Assembly (NCBI GenBank): GCA_021769625.1
Contig: JAETSN010000050.1
Location: 1 to 32,406 of the forward strand
Direction of reading: 5' to 3'
DNA: 32,406 nt
From: [Clostridium] symbiosum
Lineage (GTDB): Bacteria; Bacillota; Clostridia; Lachnospirales; Lachnospiraceae
Shown: in pieces, positions 15,688 through 23,392 of the stretch
Layout: every line of letters starts with the position of its first letter
How positions within the stretch are numbered: position 1 is the first letter of the stretch
Notes under the pieces: model-generated
The model's input: the letters and a program-made list of their open reading frames with translations, nothing else
The model's database searches: none
Told to the model about the DNA's origin: nothing
Made by a program: the position numbers and the translations under genes

Positions 15688-17106
15688 ATGAACGGGAAAA
15701 AATGGATAAGAGGTACTATTTTAACGGTGCTGTGCATGGTGGGTATGCTGTATTTGAACGGTACTGTGAGCAAAGCTTATTGGGTGGTCGTCAAGAGCGA
15801 CAATACGAGGGTGCGCAATGCGGCGAGCACGGACAGCGAAGTGATGACTGCGGTAAACGCGGGGGATAAGCTCGATGTATACAGCGAGGAACAGGGAGCT
15901 GACGGGAAAACATGGTATAAAGTCAGCATCAACAATGTGTCGGGCTATGTGCGCTCGGATACCGTGGATAAAGCGCCGGAGGGCGACGCCGAACTGACAT
16001 CCTCCGCCGGAGCGGCGCAGACGGAGCCGGCGGCATCTTCCGCCGTGGAATCCATGCCGTCCCAGGCCGCAACGGTGAAACAGGACGATGTCAATGTGCG
16101 TTCGGAGGCGTCGACCAACGGAAGCGTGGTGGCAAAACTGCCCCAGGGCGCGGCGGTGACTCTGACGGGTACTTCCTCGGACAGCAGCGGAAATACATGG
16201 TATCAGGTGAATTTTATCAATAACGGTTCCAATGTGACAGGTTATATCAGGGAAGACTATGTGGAACCCGGGGAGATCGTGGCGCAGGAGCCGCAGGAGG
16301 AGACGCCGGAAGGCGGCGAGGATGAGCTTGCGGATATGTACGGCGATATGCCGACGGAAGACGGATCGACGGCGCCGAATAATGATTACGAGCTGTTTTA
16401 TGAGGCGGATTCCGAGGGCGTGGACTGCTGGTATATCCATGACAATGTCGCGCGGAAGCGTTACAAACTGGAGCAGTTGATGCAGGCTGATGAAATGAAC
16501 ACCCACAATCTGGAGATCAAAGATAAAGAGATCAATAAGATGAAGATCGCCCTGATCGTCCTTGCGGTGCTTTTTGTGTTTGCGCTTTTTGCGGCAGGAT
16601 TTTTCGGATTTAAGTACCACGATGCAAAAGATGATGATGACGACGATGACGATGATGACGACGACGATGATGATTTCCGCGAGGCGCCTCCTGTGAGAAG
16701 ACGGGCGAGGGAGGAAACGGAGCGGGGGAGCAGAAGCAGAGAGACATCCCGCGGCGACTCAAGGACTGCAAGGCCGGTTCAGCACAGAGCCGAGGCGGGA
16801 GCGCCGAGAAGGCCTTCCGCAGCGTCAGCTTCACCGAGAAGGGCGGAGACAGAAGGAAGAAGCCCGCAGCGTTCCGCGCAGGCGAGACATCAGGAGGCGG
16901 AAGCGCCAAGAAGGCCGGCTCCTGCAGGGACCAGGACCAGAAGCCCGCAGTCTTCCGGACAGGCGAGAAGAAGTCCTGCGGCGCAGGAAAAACCGGCGTC
17001 CCGCAGTTCCGCAAGAGGAGATGTGGAATGGAAATCCAAAAACTTTCTGGCGGGGGACGAGGACGGACTTGATTTTTCATTCATAGATATGGATGAGGAT
17101 GTATAA
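15688..17106 (+). CDS. Bacterial SH3-domain membrane protein with poly-Asp tract and basic tail
   Basis: This protein has 472 residues from the ATG at 15688 (GAGG 8 bases upstream). An earlier ATG at 15571 in frame lacks a ribosome binding site. In order: a signal-like hydrophobic segment (about 9-25); an SH3b domain with VKSDNTRVRNAASTDSEVM and GYVRSDTV (about 30-92); a Ser/Ala linker; a second SH3b domain with VKQDDVNVRSEASTNGSVV and GYIREDYV (about 128-190); an acidic linker; a second membrane helix (about 288-308); 15 consecutive Asp codons (16630-16674); a long tail rich in Arg, Ala, Pro and Ser; and an acidic end, DEDGLDFSFIDMDEDV. SH3b domains outside the membrane typically bind cell-wall peptides. 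The cytoplasmic tail is likely disordered. Function unknown. It sits directly upstream of clpC. Confidence 0.75.
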   Translation: MNGKKWIRGTILTVLCMVGMLYLNGTVSKAYWVVVKSDNTRVRNAASTDSEVMTAVNAGDKLDVYSEEQGADGKTWYKVSINNVSGYVRSDTVDKAPEGDAELTSSAGAAQTEPAASSAVESMPSQAATVKQDDVNVRSEASTNGSVVAKLPQGAAVTLTGTSSDSSGNTWYQVNFINNGSNVTGYIREDYVEPGEIVAQEPQEETPEGGEDELADMYGDMPTEDGSTAPNNDYELFYEADSEGVDCWYIHDNVARKRYKLEQLMQADEMNTHNLEIKDKEINKMKIALIVLAVLFVFALFAAGFFGFKYHDAKDDDDDDDDDDDDDDDFREAPPVRRRAREETERGSRSRETSRGDSRTARPVQHRAEAGAPRRPSAASASPRRAETEGRSPQRSAQARHQEAEAPRRPAPAGTRTRSPQSSGQARRSPAAQEKPASRSSARGDVEWKSKNFLAGDEDGLDFSFIDMDEDV

Positions 17107-17120
17107 AAATAGGTAATGAA

Positions 17121-17156
17121 AAGTCAGCAGGTGCACCCTTGGGCGCCTGCTGACTT
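17121..17156. promoter_or_regulatory. 36-base hairpin immediately before clpC
   Basis: AAGTCAGCAGG (17121-17131) pairs perfectly with CCTGCTGACTT (17146-17156), and the stem extends inward through a G-U and two G-C pairs. No T-run follows. It ends 4 bases before the clpC ribosome binding site, so it could tune clpC translation, protect the message end, or be a relic of a terminator. Confidence 0.55.
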
Positions 17157-17172
17157 GGAATGGAGGTACAGA

Positions 17173-19614
17173 ATGCAGTCACCTTATACGGAGAAAGCAA
17201 AATCCGTTTTGCAGCGGGCGGCAAAGGCAGCGCGCAAATCGGGACAGGGATATATCGGGACAGAGCATATTCTGCTGGGGCTTTACCGGGAGGAAAACAG
17301 TGTGGCGTCCAGAGTCCTCGCGGAGAACGGGCTGGATGAAAGCCGGCTTTTGCAGCTGATTCAGGATTATATCGTGCCGGAAGTCAGCGTGATCATCAAG
17401 GAGCGGGAGAGCTATTCCCCGAAAGCAAAGATCCTTCTGGAGGAGGCGGGCAGACAGGCGGAGCGCTTTCACTCCGATCTGGTGGGAACCGAACACCTGC
17501 TCCTCGCCATGATCAAGGAGAGCGACAATGTGGCGGTGAGGCTCCTCACCACGATGGGCATGTCCGCGCAGAAGATCTATGCGGACACACTGTATGCCAT
17601 CGGGGAAGACCCGAATTTATATAAGACAGATCTGGCGAAAGTGCGTGGCCAGCAGAAAAAGAAGGGTTCCACGCTGGAACAGTACAGCCGGGATCTGACG
17701 GCGCTCGCGAAGGAGGGGAAGCTGGACCCTGTGGTGGGCCGGGAGTCCGAGATACAGCGGGTGATCCAGATCATCAGCAGACGGACGAAGAACAATCCAT
17801 GCCTGATCGGGGAGCCCGGCGTCGGGAAGACGGCGGTGGTGGAAGGACTGGCACAGCGCATCGTGTCCGGGAATGTGCCTTTTACGATCCAGGATAAGCG
17901 GGTGCTGGTGCTGGATCTCTCCGGCATGGTGGCGGGCAGCAAGTACCGCGGCGAGTTTGAGGAAAGGATCAAGAAAGTGATCGCGGAAGTCATTGCCAGT
18001 GGGAATGTGCTTCTGTTTTTGGACGAACTGCACACGCTGATCGGCGCAGGCGGGGCGGAGGGCGCTATCGATGCCTCCAACATTTTAAAACCCTCCCTTG
18101 CCAGAGGCGAGATCCAGTTGATCGGCGCGACGACGATAGAGGAATACCGGAAATATGTGGAGCGGGACGCGGCGCTGGAGCGGCGTTTCCAGCCGGTGAC
18201 CGTGGAGGAGCCCACGGAGGAGGAGGCGATCGCCATTTTGAAGGGGATCGCGTCCAAGTACGAGGAGCACCACCGGGTGACGATCCGGGAGGATGCGCTG
18301 GTGGCGGCGGTGCGTTTATCGAGCCGTTATATCAACGACAGAAGGTTGCCGGATAAGGCCATCGATCTGATCGACGAGGCTTCTTCTGCGGCCAGATTAA
18401 AGATCATGAAGACGCCGGAGAAGCTCTATGAGCTGGAGGCAAAGATCAAGGAACTCGATATCAAGATCGAGCGGTCCATCCGGTTTGAGGCGTATCTGCA
18501 GGCCAGCGAGCAGAAGCAGGAGCAGGATGAGCTGGTGAAAAAGTATAACCGCCTGAAAGAAAAAGTGGACCGGGAGAGGATGGAGAAGAGTTATGTGGTG
18601 ACGGAGGAGGATATCGCCGCGGTCACTTCGATGTGGACGAAGATCCCGCTGCAGAAACTGGAGGAGAAAGAGAGCGAGAAACTGATGAAGCTGGAGTCCA
18701 TCCTGCACAAGCGGGTGATCGGTCAGGAGGAGGCGGTCACCGCCGTTTCCAGAGCCATGCGCAGGGGCAGGGTGGGGCTGCAGGATCCGAACAGGCCCAT
18801 CGCTTCGTTTTTGTTCCTCGGCCCCACCGGCGTGGGGAAAACGGAACTCAGCAAAGCACTGGCGGAGGCGATGTTCGGTTCGGAGAACGCGCTGATCCGG
18901 GTGGATATGTCGGAGTATATGGAGGGGCATTCGGTGTCCAAGATGATCGGTTCGCCTCCGGGCTATGTGGGATTTGACGAGGGCGGCCAGCTCAGCGAGA
19001 AGGTGCGCCGCAATCCCTATTCGGTGGTGCTCTTTGACGAGATCGAGAAGGCCCATCCGGATGTGTTCAATATTCTGCTGCAGGTGCTGGACGACGGGCA
19101 TATCACCGATTCCAAGGGCAGGAAGGTCAGCTTTAAGAACACGATACTGATCATGACGTCCAACGTGGGGGCAAAGCGGATCGTGGAGCCGAAGAATCTG
19201 GGCTTTTCTTCGAGAACGACGAAGGAGCAGGATTATGAGACCATGAAGAAGAATGTCATGGAGGAAGTGAAAAAGCTCTTTAAGCCGGAGTTTATCAACA
19301 GGGTGGATGAGATCATGGTGTTCCACCAGCTTGATAAGGACAATATGAAGGATATTGTGACACTGCTGTCAGAAAATCTGATCAGAAGAAGCAAAAAGCA
19401 GATGGATATCACGCTGAAGATCACGCCCGCGCTGAAAGCGCATCTGGTGGAGAAATATACCGACCTGAAGATGGGGGCAAGGCCTCTGCGCCGGGCGATC
19501 CAGACAGTGATCGAGGATGCGTTGGCGGAGGAGATATTGTCCGATAAAGTGAAGAGCGGGGATACCGTTTCGGCGGGGTGGAAGGAAGAGAAGGTGACGT
19601 TTACCGTGAAATAG
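17173..19614 (+). CDS. clpC: ClpC-type AAA+ unfoldase
   Basis: This is a Hsp100 unfoldase that feeds proteins to the ClpP protease in the cytosol. The 813-residue protein has two N-terminal Clp repeats (about 1-145, with [15 protein letters not shown] and [15 protein letters not shown]) and a first AAA domain with GEPGVGKT (near 212) and [10 protein letters not shown] short coiled middle region (about 415-480) follows, then a second AAA domain with GPTGVGKT (near 550), [13 protein letters not shown] and the sensor [10 protein letters not shown]. The ATG at 17173 has GGAGG 6 bases upstream. Upstream in-frame ATG 17116 would translate a hairpin. In many Firmicutes clpC follows ctsR-mcsA-mcsB, but those genes are absent here, while radA still follows. 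No CtsR box was seen. Confidence 0.95.
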   Translation: MQSPYTEKAKSVLQRAAKAARKSGQGYIGTEHILLGLYREENSVASRVLAENGLDESRLLQLIQDYIVPEVSVIIKERESYSPKAKILLEEAGRQAERFHSDLVGTEHLLLAMIKESDNVAVRLLTTMGMSAQKIYADTLYAIGEDPNLYKTDLAKVRGQQKKKGSTLEQYSRDLTALAKEGKLDPVVGRESEIQRVIQIISRRTKNNPCLIGEPGVGKTAVVEGLAQRIVSGNVPFTIQDKRVLVLDLSGMVAGSKYRGEFEERIKKVIAEVIASGNVLLFLDELHTLIGAGGAEGAIDASNILKPSLARGEIQLIGATTIEEYRKYVERDAALERRFQPVTVEEPTEEEAIAILKGIASKYEEHHRVTIREDALVAAVRLSSRYINDRRLPDKAIDLIDEASSAARLKIMKTPEKLYELEAKIKELDIKIERSIRFEAYLQASEQKQEQDELVKKYNRLKEKVDRERMEKSYVVTEEDIAAVTSMWTKIPLQKLEEKESEKLMKLESILHKRVIGQEEAVTAVSRAMRRGRVGLQDPNRPIASFLFLGPTGVGKTELSKALAEAMFGSENALIRVDMSEYMEGHSVSKMIGSPPGYVGFDEGGQLSEKVRRNPYSVVLFDEIEKAHPDVFNILLQVLDDGHITDSKGRKVSFKNTILIMTSNVGAKRIVEPKNLGFSSRTTKEQDYETMKKNVMEEVKKLFKPEFINRVDEIMVFHQLDKDNMKDIVTLLSENLIRRSKKQMDITLKITPALKAHLVEKYTDLKMGARPLRRAIQTVIEDALAEEILSDKVKSGDTVSAGWKEEKVTFTVK

Positions 19615-19629
19615 TTGGTGATAGCGGAC

Positions 19630-19786
19630 GCCGGGGTGGAAATAAAATTCTCCGTCGCCGCGCTCTCGCCGGCTCTGTTCTTCAAGAGCCTGTGAAACAA
19701 CGTAGCGGACACTAAGCTCGTGAGGGACCTCGCTAAGTGCCGACGCTTTTTAAGGGGCTCCTTGAGAATTTTATTTCCATCCCGGC
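19630..19786. mobile_element. 157-bp MITE-like element between clpC and radA
   Basis: Terminal inverted repeats of 23 bp (19630-19652 and 19764-19786) match at 22 of 23 positions. The arm includes GGAAATAAAATTCTC and its complement GAGAATTTTATTTCC. Inside are a hairpin GGCTCT/AGAGCC (19671-19690) and an imperfect CACTAAGC/GCTAAGTG palindrome (about 19710-19738). There is no coding potential. About 45 bases at its right side recur at 23288-23332. Length, long terminal repeats and recurrence suggest a non-autonomous mobile repeat. No clear target-site duplication is visible. Confidence 0.6.
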
Positions 19787-19813
19787 TGGTTATGGTTATA
19801 ACGAGGTAAGAAT

Positions 19814-21196
19814 ATGGCGAAGGGGAAACAGGCGACCGTGTTCTTTTGTCAGGAGTGCGGTTATGAATCCAGCAAGTGGCTGGGGCAGTGTCCCGGCTGT
19901 AAGAAGTGGAATACTTTTGTGGAGGAGAATGTGAGGACGTCCTCCGCACCGGGAATGGGAGGCGGAAGGGCCTCTTTTTCCTCTGCTTTAAATCAAAATA
20001 AGCCGGTGAAGCTGCGGGAGATCACAGGCGGCAGCGAGGAGCGGTTTACGACCCATATGGAAGAAATGGACAGGGTGCTGGGGGGCGGCATCGTGAAGGG
20101 CTCCCTTGTGCTGGTGGGGGGAGACCCGGGGATCGGGAAATCCACACTGCTTCTGCAGGTCTGCAGGCATCTTGCTAAAGACCGGAAGGAAGTGCTCTAC
20201 ATATCCGGGGAGGAATCCCTGCAGCAGATCAGGCTGCGGGCGGAGCGGCTCGGCGATTTTTCGGATACTTTATCGCTCCTTTGTGAGACAAATGTGGACG
20301 CGGTGGAGGATGCGATAAGAAAGTCTTCGCCTGCGGTGGTGGTCATCGATTCGATCCAGACCATGTATCAGGAGCAGGTCAGCTCGGCGCCGGGGAGCGT
20401 CTCCCAGGTCAGGGAGGTGACGGGGCGTTTTCTGCAGTTGGCAAAAGGGCTTGATATCACTGTTTTTCTGGTGGGACATGTGACGAAGGAAGGCACTGTG
20501 GCAGGTCCGAGGGTGTTAGAGCATATGGTGGACACGGTGCTTTACTTTGAGGGGGACAGATATGCCTCCTACCGCATTCTGCGCAGTGTGAAGAACCGGT
20601 TTGGTTCCACCAACGAGATCGGTGTCTTTGAGATGCGGCAGGAAGGGCTGGCGGAGGTGCAAAATCCATCGGAGTTTATGCTCTCCGGCAGGCCCGAGGG
20701 GGCAAACGGCTCGGTGGTGGTCTGCTCCAGCCAGGGGACAAGGCCCATCATGCTGGAGGTGCAGGCACTGGTGTGCCGGACGAATTTCGGTTTTCCGAAA
20801 CGGCAGTCCACAGGGATCGATTTTAACAGGATCAATCTGCTGATGGCGGTGCTGGAGAAGCGGATCCAGATGCAGATCGGAGACTGTGACGCCTATGTCA
20901 ATGTGGCGGGCGGCATCAGGGTGCAGGAGCCGGCTATCGATCTCGGCATCGTGATGGCGATCGCCTCCAGCTTTAAGAACAGGGCCGTGCCGGAGGACGT
21001 GGTGGTCTTCGGGGAGGTGGGCTTGAGCGGGGAGGTGCGTGCCGTGAACATGGCGCAGGTGCGGGTGCAGGAGGCGAAGAAGCTGGGCTTTTCCACGGTG
21101 ATCCTGCCGGAGAGCAACAGGGCGGCCTGTCAGGAGATTTCCGGGATCAGGCTGGTCGGCGTGCGGAATGTGCAGGAGGCAATTGAATTTATATAG
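19814..21196 (+). CDS. radA: DNA repair protein RadA (Sms)
   Basis: RadA is a RecA-like DNA helicase that drives branch migration in recombination and repair. The 460-residue protein has the expected four-part layout. First is a C4 zinc finger, CQECGYESSKWLGQCPGC (Cys 12, 15, 26 and 29). Next is a RecA-type ATPase with Walker A GGDPGIGKST (near 100) and VVVIDSIQTM. Then come the RadA-specific KNRFGSTNEIGVFEM motif (near 260) and a Lon-protease-like C-terminal domain with DAYVNVAGGIRVQEPA and DLGIVMAIASS. The start follows GAGG. It is next to clpC, a common Firmicutes pairing, with a MITE-like element in the gap. Confidence 0.97.
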   Translation: MAKGKQATVFFCQECGYESSKWLGQCPGCKKWNTFVEENVRTSSAPGMGGGRASFSSALNQNKPVKLREITGGSEERFTTHMEEMDRVLGGGIVKGSLVLVGGDPGIGKSTLLLQVCRHLAKDRKEVLYISGEESLQQIRLRAERLGDFSDTLSLLCETNVDAVEDAIRKSSPAVVVIDSIQTMYQEQVSSAPGSVSQVREVTGRFLQLAKGLDITVFLVGHVTKEGTVAGPRVLEHMVDTVLYFEGDRYASYRILRSVKNRFGSTNEIGVFEMRQEGLAEVQNPSEFMLSGRPEGANGSVVVCSSQGTRPIMLEVQALVCRTNFGFPKRQSTGIDFNRINLLMAVLEKRIQMQIGDCDAYVNVAGGIRVQEPAIDLGIVMAIASSFKNRAVPEDVVVFGEVGLSGEVRAVNMAQVRVQEAKKLGFSTVILPESNRAACQEISGIRLVGVRNVQEAIEFI

Positions 21197-21290
21197 GGAG
21201 TGCTGGCTGTGGTGGATATGCATAAAAGAATCTTCCGTTTGGGCTGAAATGATTTTGATAGACGAATTTATATAAATATGGGAGTTATAT

Positions 21291-23249
21291 ATGAGAAAAT
21301 TGCTTGTGTATTTGAAAGATTATAAGAAGGAGTCGGTGCTGGGGCCTTTGTTTAAACTGCTGGAGGCGTCGTTTGAGCTGTTTGTGCCGCTGGTGATCGC
21401 GCGGATCGTGGATACCGGCATCAGCGGGAAGGATTACGGGTATGTCTGGCAGATGGGGGGGATTTTGCTGCTTCTGGCTGTTATCGGGCTAATCTGCTCC
21501 GTGACGGCGCAGTATTTTGCGGCGAAGGCGGCGACAGGTTTTGCGACGAACCTGCGGCATTCACTGTTTTCCCATATTCAGTCTTTGTCCTATACGGAGA
21601 TGGACAAGCTGGGAACGGCGGCGATGATCACAAGGATGACAAGCGATATCAATCAGGTGCAGTCCGGGGTGAATCTGGTGCTGCGGCTGTTTCTGCGCTC
21701 GCCGTTTATTGTGTTCGGGGCGATGATCATGGCGTTTACCATCGATGTGAAGGCGGCGCTTATCTTTGTGGTGACGATCCCGCTGCTCTCTGTCGTGGTG
21801 TTCGGGATCATGCTGATCAGCATCCCGCTTTATAAGAAGGTGCAGGCGGGGCTGGATAAGGTGCTTGGCAGGACGAGGGAAAACCTGACCGGCGTCCGGG
21901 TGATCCGCGCCTTCAACAGGGAGGATGAGGAGCAGGAGGCTTTTACCACGGAAAACCAGACGCTGACCAGGATGCAGATGTTTGTGGGGCGCATTTCCGC
22001 CTGCATGAACCCGGTGACTTATATCATTGTCAATGCTGCTACGGTGGTGCTGATCTGGACCGGTGCGGTGCGTGTGGATAGCGGAATTTTGACGCAGGGG
22101 CAGGTGATCGCGCTGGTCAACTATATGTCCCAGATCCTTGTGGAGCTCGTGAAGCTGGCGAATCTGATCATTACGGTGACAAAGGCCTTTGCCTGCGCGG
22201 ACAGGATCTCCGGCGTGCTGGAACTGAAAAGTTCCCTGCCCGGAGCGGAAGAAGGGACAGGTGCTGCGCCGCAGGGAGAGAGCGGAGAGAAGACGGATTC
22301 CCTGCAGAAAGCAGGTGCAGGGAGCAGAGAATTTTGGGAGGGTCCTTACATTCAGTTCAGGCATGTGGATTTTTCCTATCAGGATGCAGGGGCGGACGCG
22401 CTGACAGATATTGATTTTACGGTGGAGAAGGGGCAGACCGTGGGCATCATCGGCGGCACGGGCTCCGGAAAGACCACGCTGGTGCATCTGCTGCCGAGGT
22501 TTTATGATGCGACAGGAGGGGAAGTGCTGATCGGCGGAAAGAATGTCAGGGATTATCCGCTTAACGGGCTGCGGGCAAAGATCGGCATCGTGATGCAGAA
22601 GGCGGTGCTGTTCCACGGGACCGTGCGGGAAAATCTGCGATGGGGTATCGTGGATGTGCAGTCGGGCGGAGCAGAAGGTATGAACAGGAGCGTGGAGCCG
22701 TCCGGAGCGGAAGGTATGAGCAGAGGGACGGAGACATGCAGAGCTGAAGGTATAGGCGGAGTTCAGGAGACGAACGGGGCAGGCGGACAAAGAAAAGCAG
22801 CGGACGGTGCAGAATATGCAGACGAGGATGCCCGGATGTGGGAGGCTCTTGAGATCGCCCAGGCGAAGGAGTTTATCGAGAAAAAAGAGGGAGGCCTCGA
22901 TTTTGAAATCGAACAGGGCGGCAAAAATCTTTCCGGCGGGCAGAGGCAGCGTATGACCATCGCCCGGGCGGTGGTGAGAAGGCCGGAGATACTGATCCTG
23001 GACGACAGCGCTTCGGCGCTGGATTTTGCGACGGATGCGGCATTGAGAAAGGCGATCAGGAATGCCTCCGACGATATGACAGTGTTCATCGTCTCCCAGC
23101 GGGCGGCTTCGATCATGTACGCGGATAAGATACTGGTGCTGGATGACGGAAAGATCGCAGGGCAGGGAACCCATGAAGAGCTGCTGAAATCCTGTGAGGT
23201 GTATCAGGAGATTTATTATTCGCAGTTTGAGAGGGAGGAGGGAGCCTGA
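21291..23249 (+). CDS. ABC exporter half-transporter with degenerate ATPase site and internal repeats
   Basis: A membrane domain of six helices (about 1-300) is fused to a nucleotide-binding domain. Walker A is GGTGSGKTT (near 387), the signature is LSGGQRQRM (near 546) and Walker B is ILILDDSAS, with Asp where the catalytic Glu normally sits. The switch His is replaced by Gln (IVSQRAAS). This pattern is known in the degenerate half of heterodimeric exporters such as TM287/288. The partner is the next gene. Two unusual inserts exist: a hydrophilic linker before the ATPase domain, and about 55 residues (about 455-512) between ENLRWG and MWEALEIAQ, made partly of four 12-residue repeats (SGAEGMSRGTET-like). 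RBS GGGAG. Likely a drug or lipid exporter. Confidence 0.9.
   Translation: MRKLLVYLKDYKKESVLGPLFKLLEASFELFVPLVIARIVDTGISGKDYGYVWQMGGILLLLAVIGLICSVTAQYFAAKAATGFATNLRHSLFSHIQSLSYTEMDKLGTAAMITRMTSDINQVQSGVNLVLRLFLRSPFIVFGAMIMAFTIDVKAALIFVVTIPLLSVVVFGIMLISIPLYKKVQAGLDKVLGRTRENLTGVRVIRAFNREDEEQEAFTTENQTLTRMQMFVGRISACMNPVTYIIVNAATVVLIWTGAVRVDSGILTQGQVIALVNYMSQILVELVKLANLIITVTKAFACADRISGVLELKSSLPGAEEGTGAAPQGESGEKTDSLQKAGAGSREFWEGPYIQFRHVDFSYQDAGADALTDIDFTVEKGQTVGIIGGTGSGKTTLVHLLPRFYDATGGEVLIGGKNVRDYPLNGLRAKIGIVMQKAVLFHGTVRENLRWGIVDVQSGGAEGMNRSVEPSGAEGMSRGTETCRAEGIGGVQETNGAGGQRKAADGAEYADEDARMWEALEIAQAKEFIEKKEGGLDFEIEQGGKNLSGGQRQRMTIARAVVRRPEILILDDSASALDFATDAALRKAIRNASDDMTVFIVSQRAASIMYADKILVLDDGKIAGQGTHEELLKSCEVYQEIYYSQFEREEGA
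22668..22811 (+). repeat. 36-bp tandem repeat inside an ABC transporter ATPase domain
   Basis: Units start at 22668, 22704, 22740 and 22776. The first two share GGAGC(A/G)GAAGGTATGA and are close copies. The third (GAGCTGAAGGTATAGGC) and fourth are more diverged. The period is 12 codons, so copy number can change without breaking the frame. Confidence 0.65.
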
Positions 23250-23287
23250 CTGTGTTACCAGCTGGCTGAGGTGCTGACTGAATGACT

Positions 23288-23332
23288 TTAAGGGCTCCTT
23301 GAGAATTTGATTTTCTTCCGGGCTGGTTATGA
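23288..23332. repeat. Truncated relative of the 19630-19786 element
   Basis: This 45-base stretch contains GGGCTCCTTGAGAATTT and, after a few differences, GGCTGGTTATG. It matches the right side of the 157-bp element (19750-19795) at roughly 80-85 percent by eye. The left terminal repeat is missing. It sits in the gap between the two ABC transporter genes. Confidence 0.55.
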
Positions 23333-23392
23333 TGCTGACTGGGTAGATTTGAGGAGAAAAAAATTTCGGATACGGAAAGGTTTGAGTGTAGT

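Noticed and set aside
16630-16674. Poly-Asp codon run as a coding error or trinucleotide artefact
   Set aside because: The codons mix GAT and GAC, and the frame continues into a long tail with a sensible acidic C terminus, so it is probably real coding sequence, although slippage cannot be excluded.
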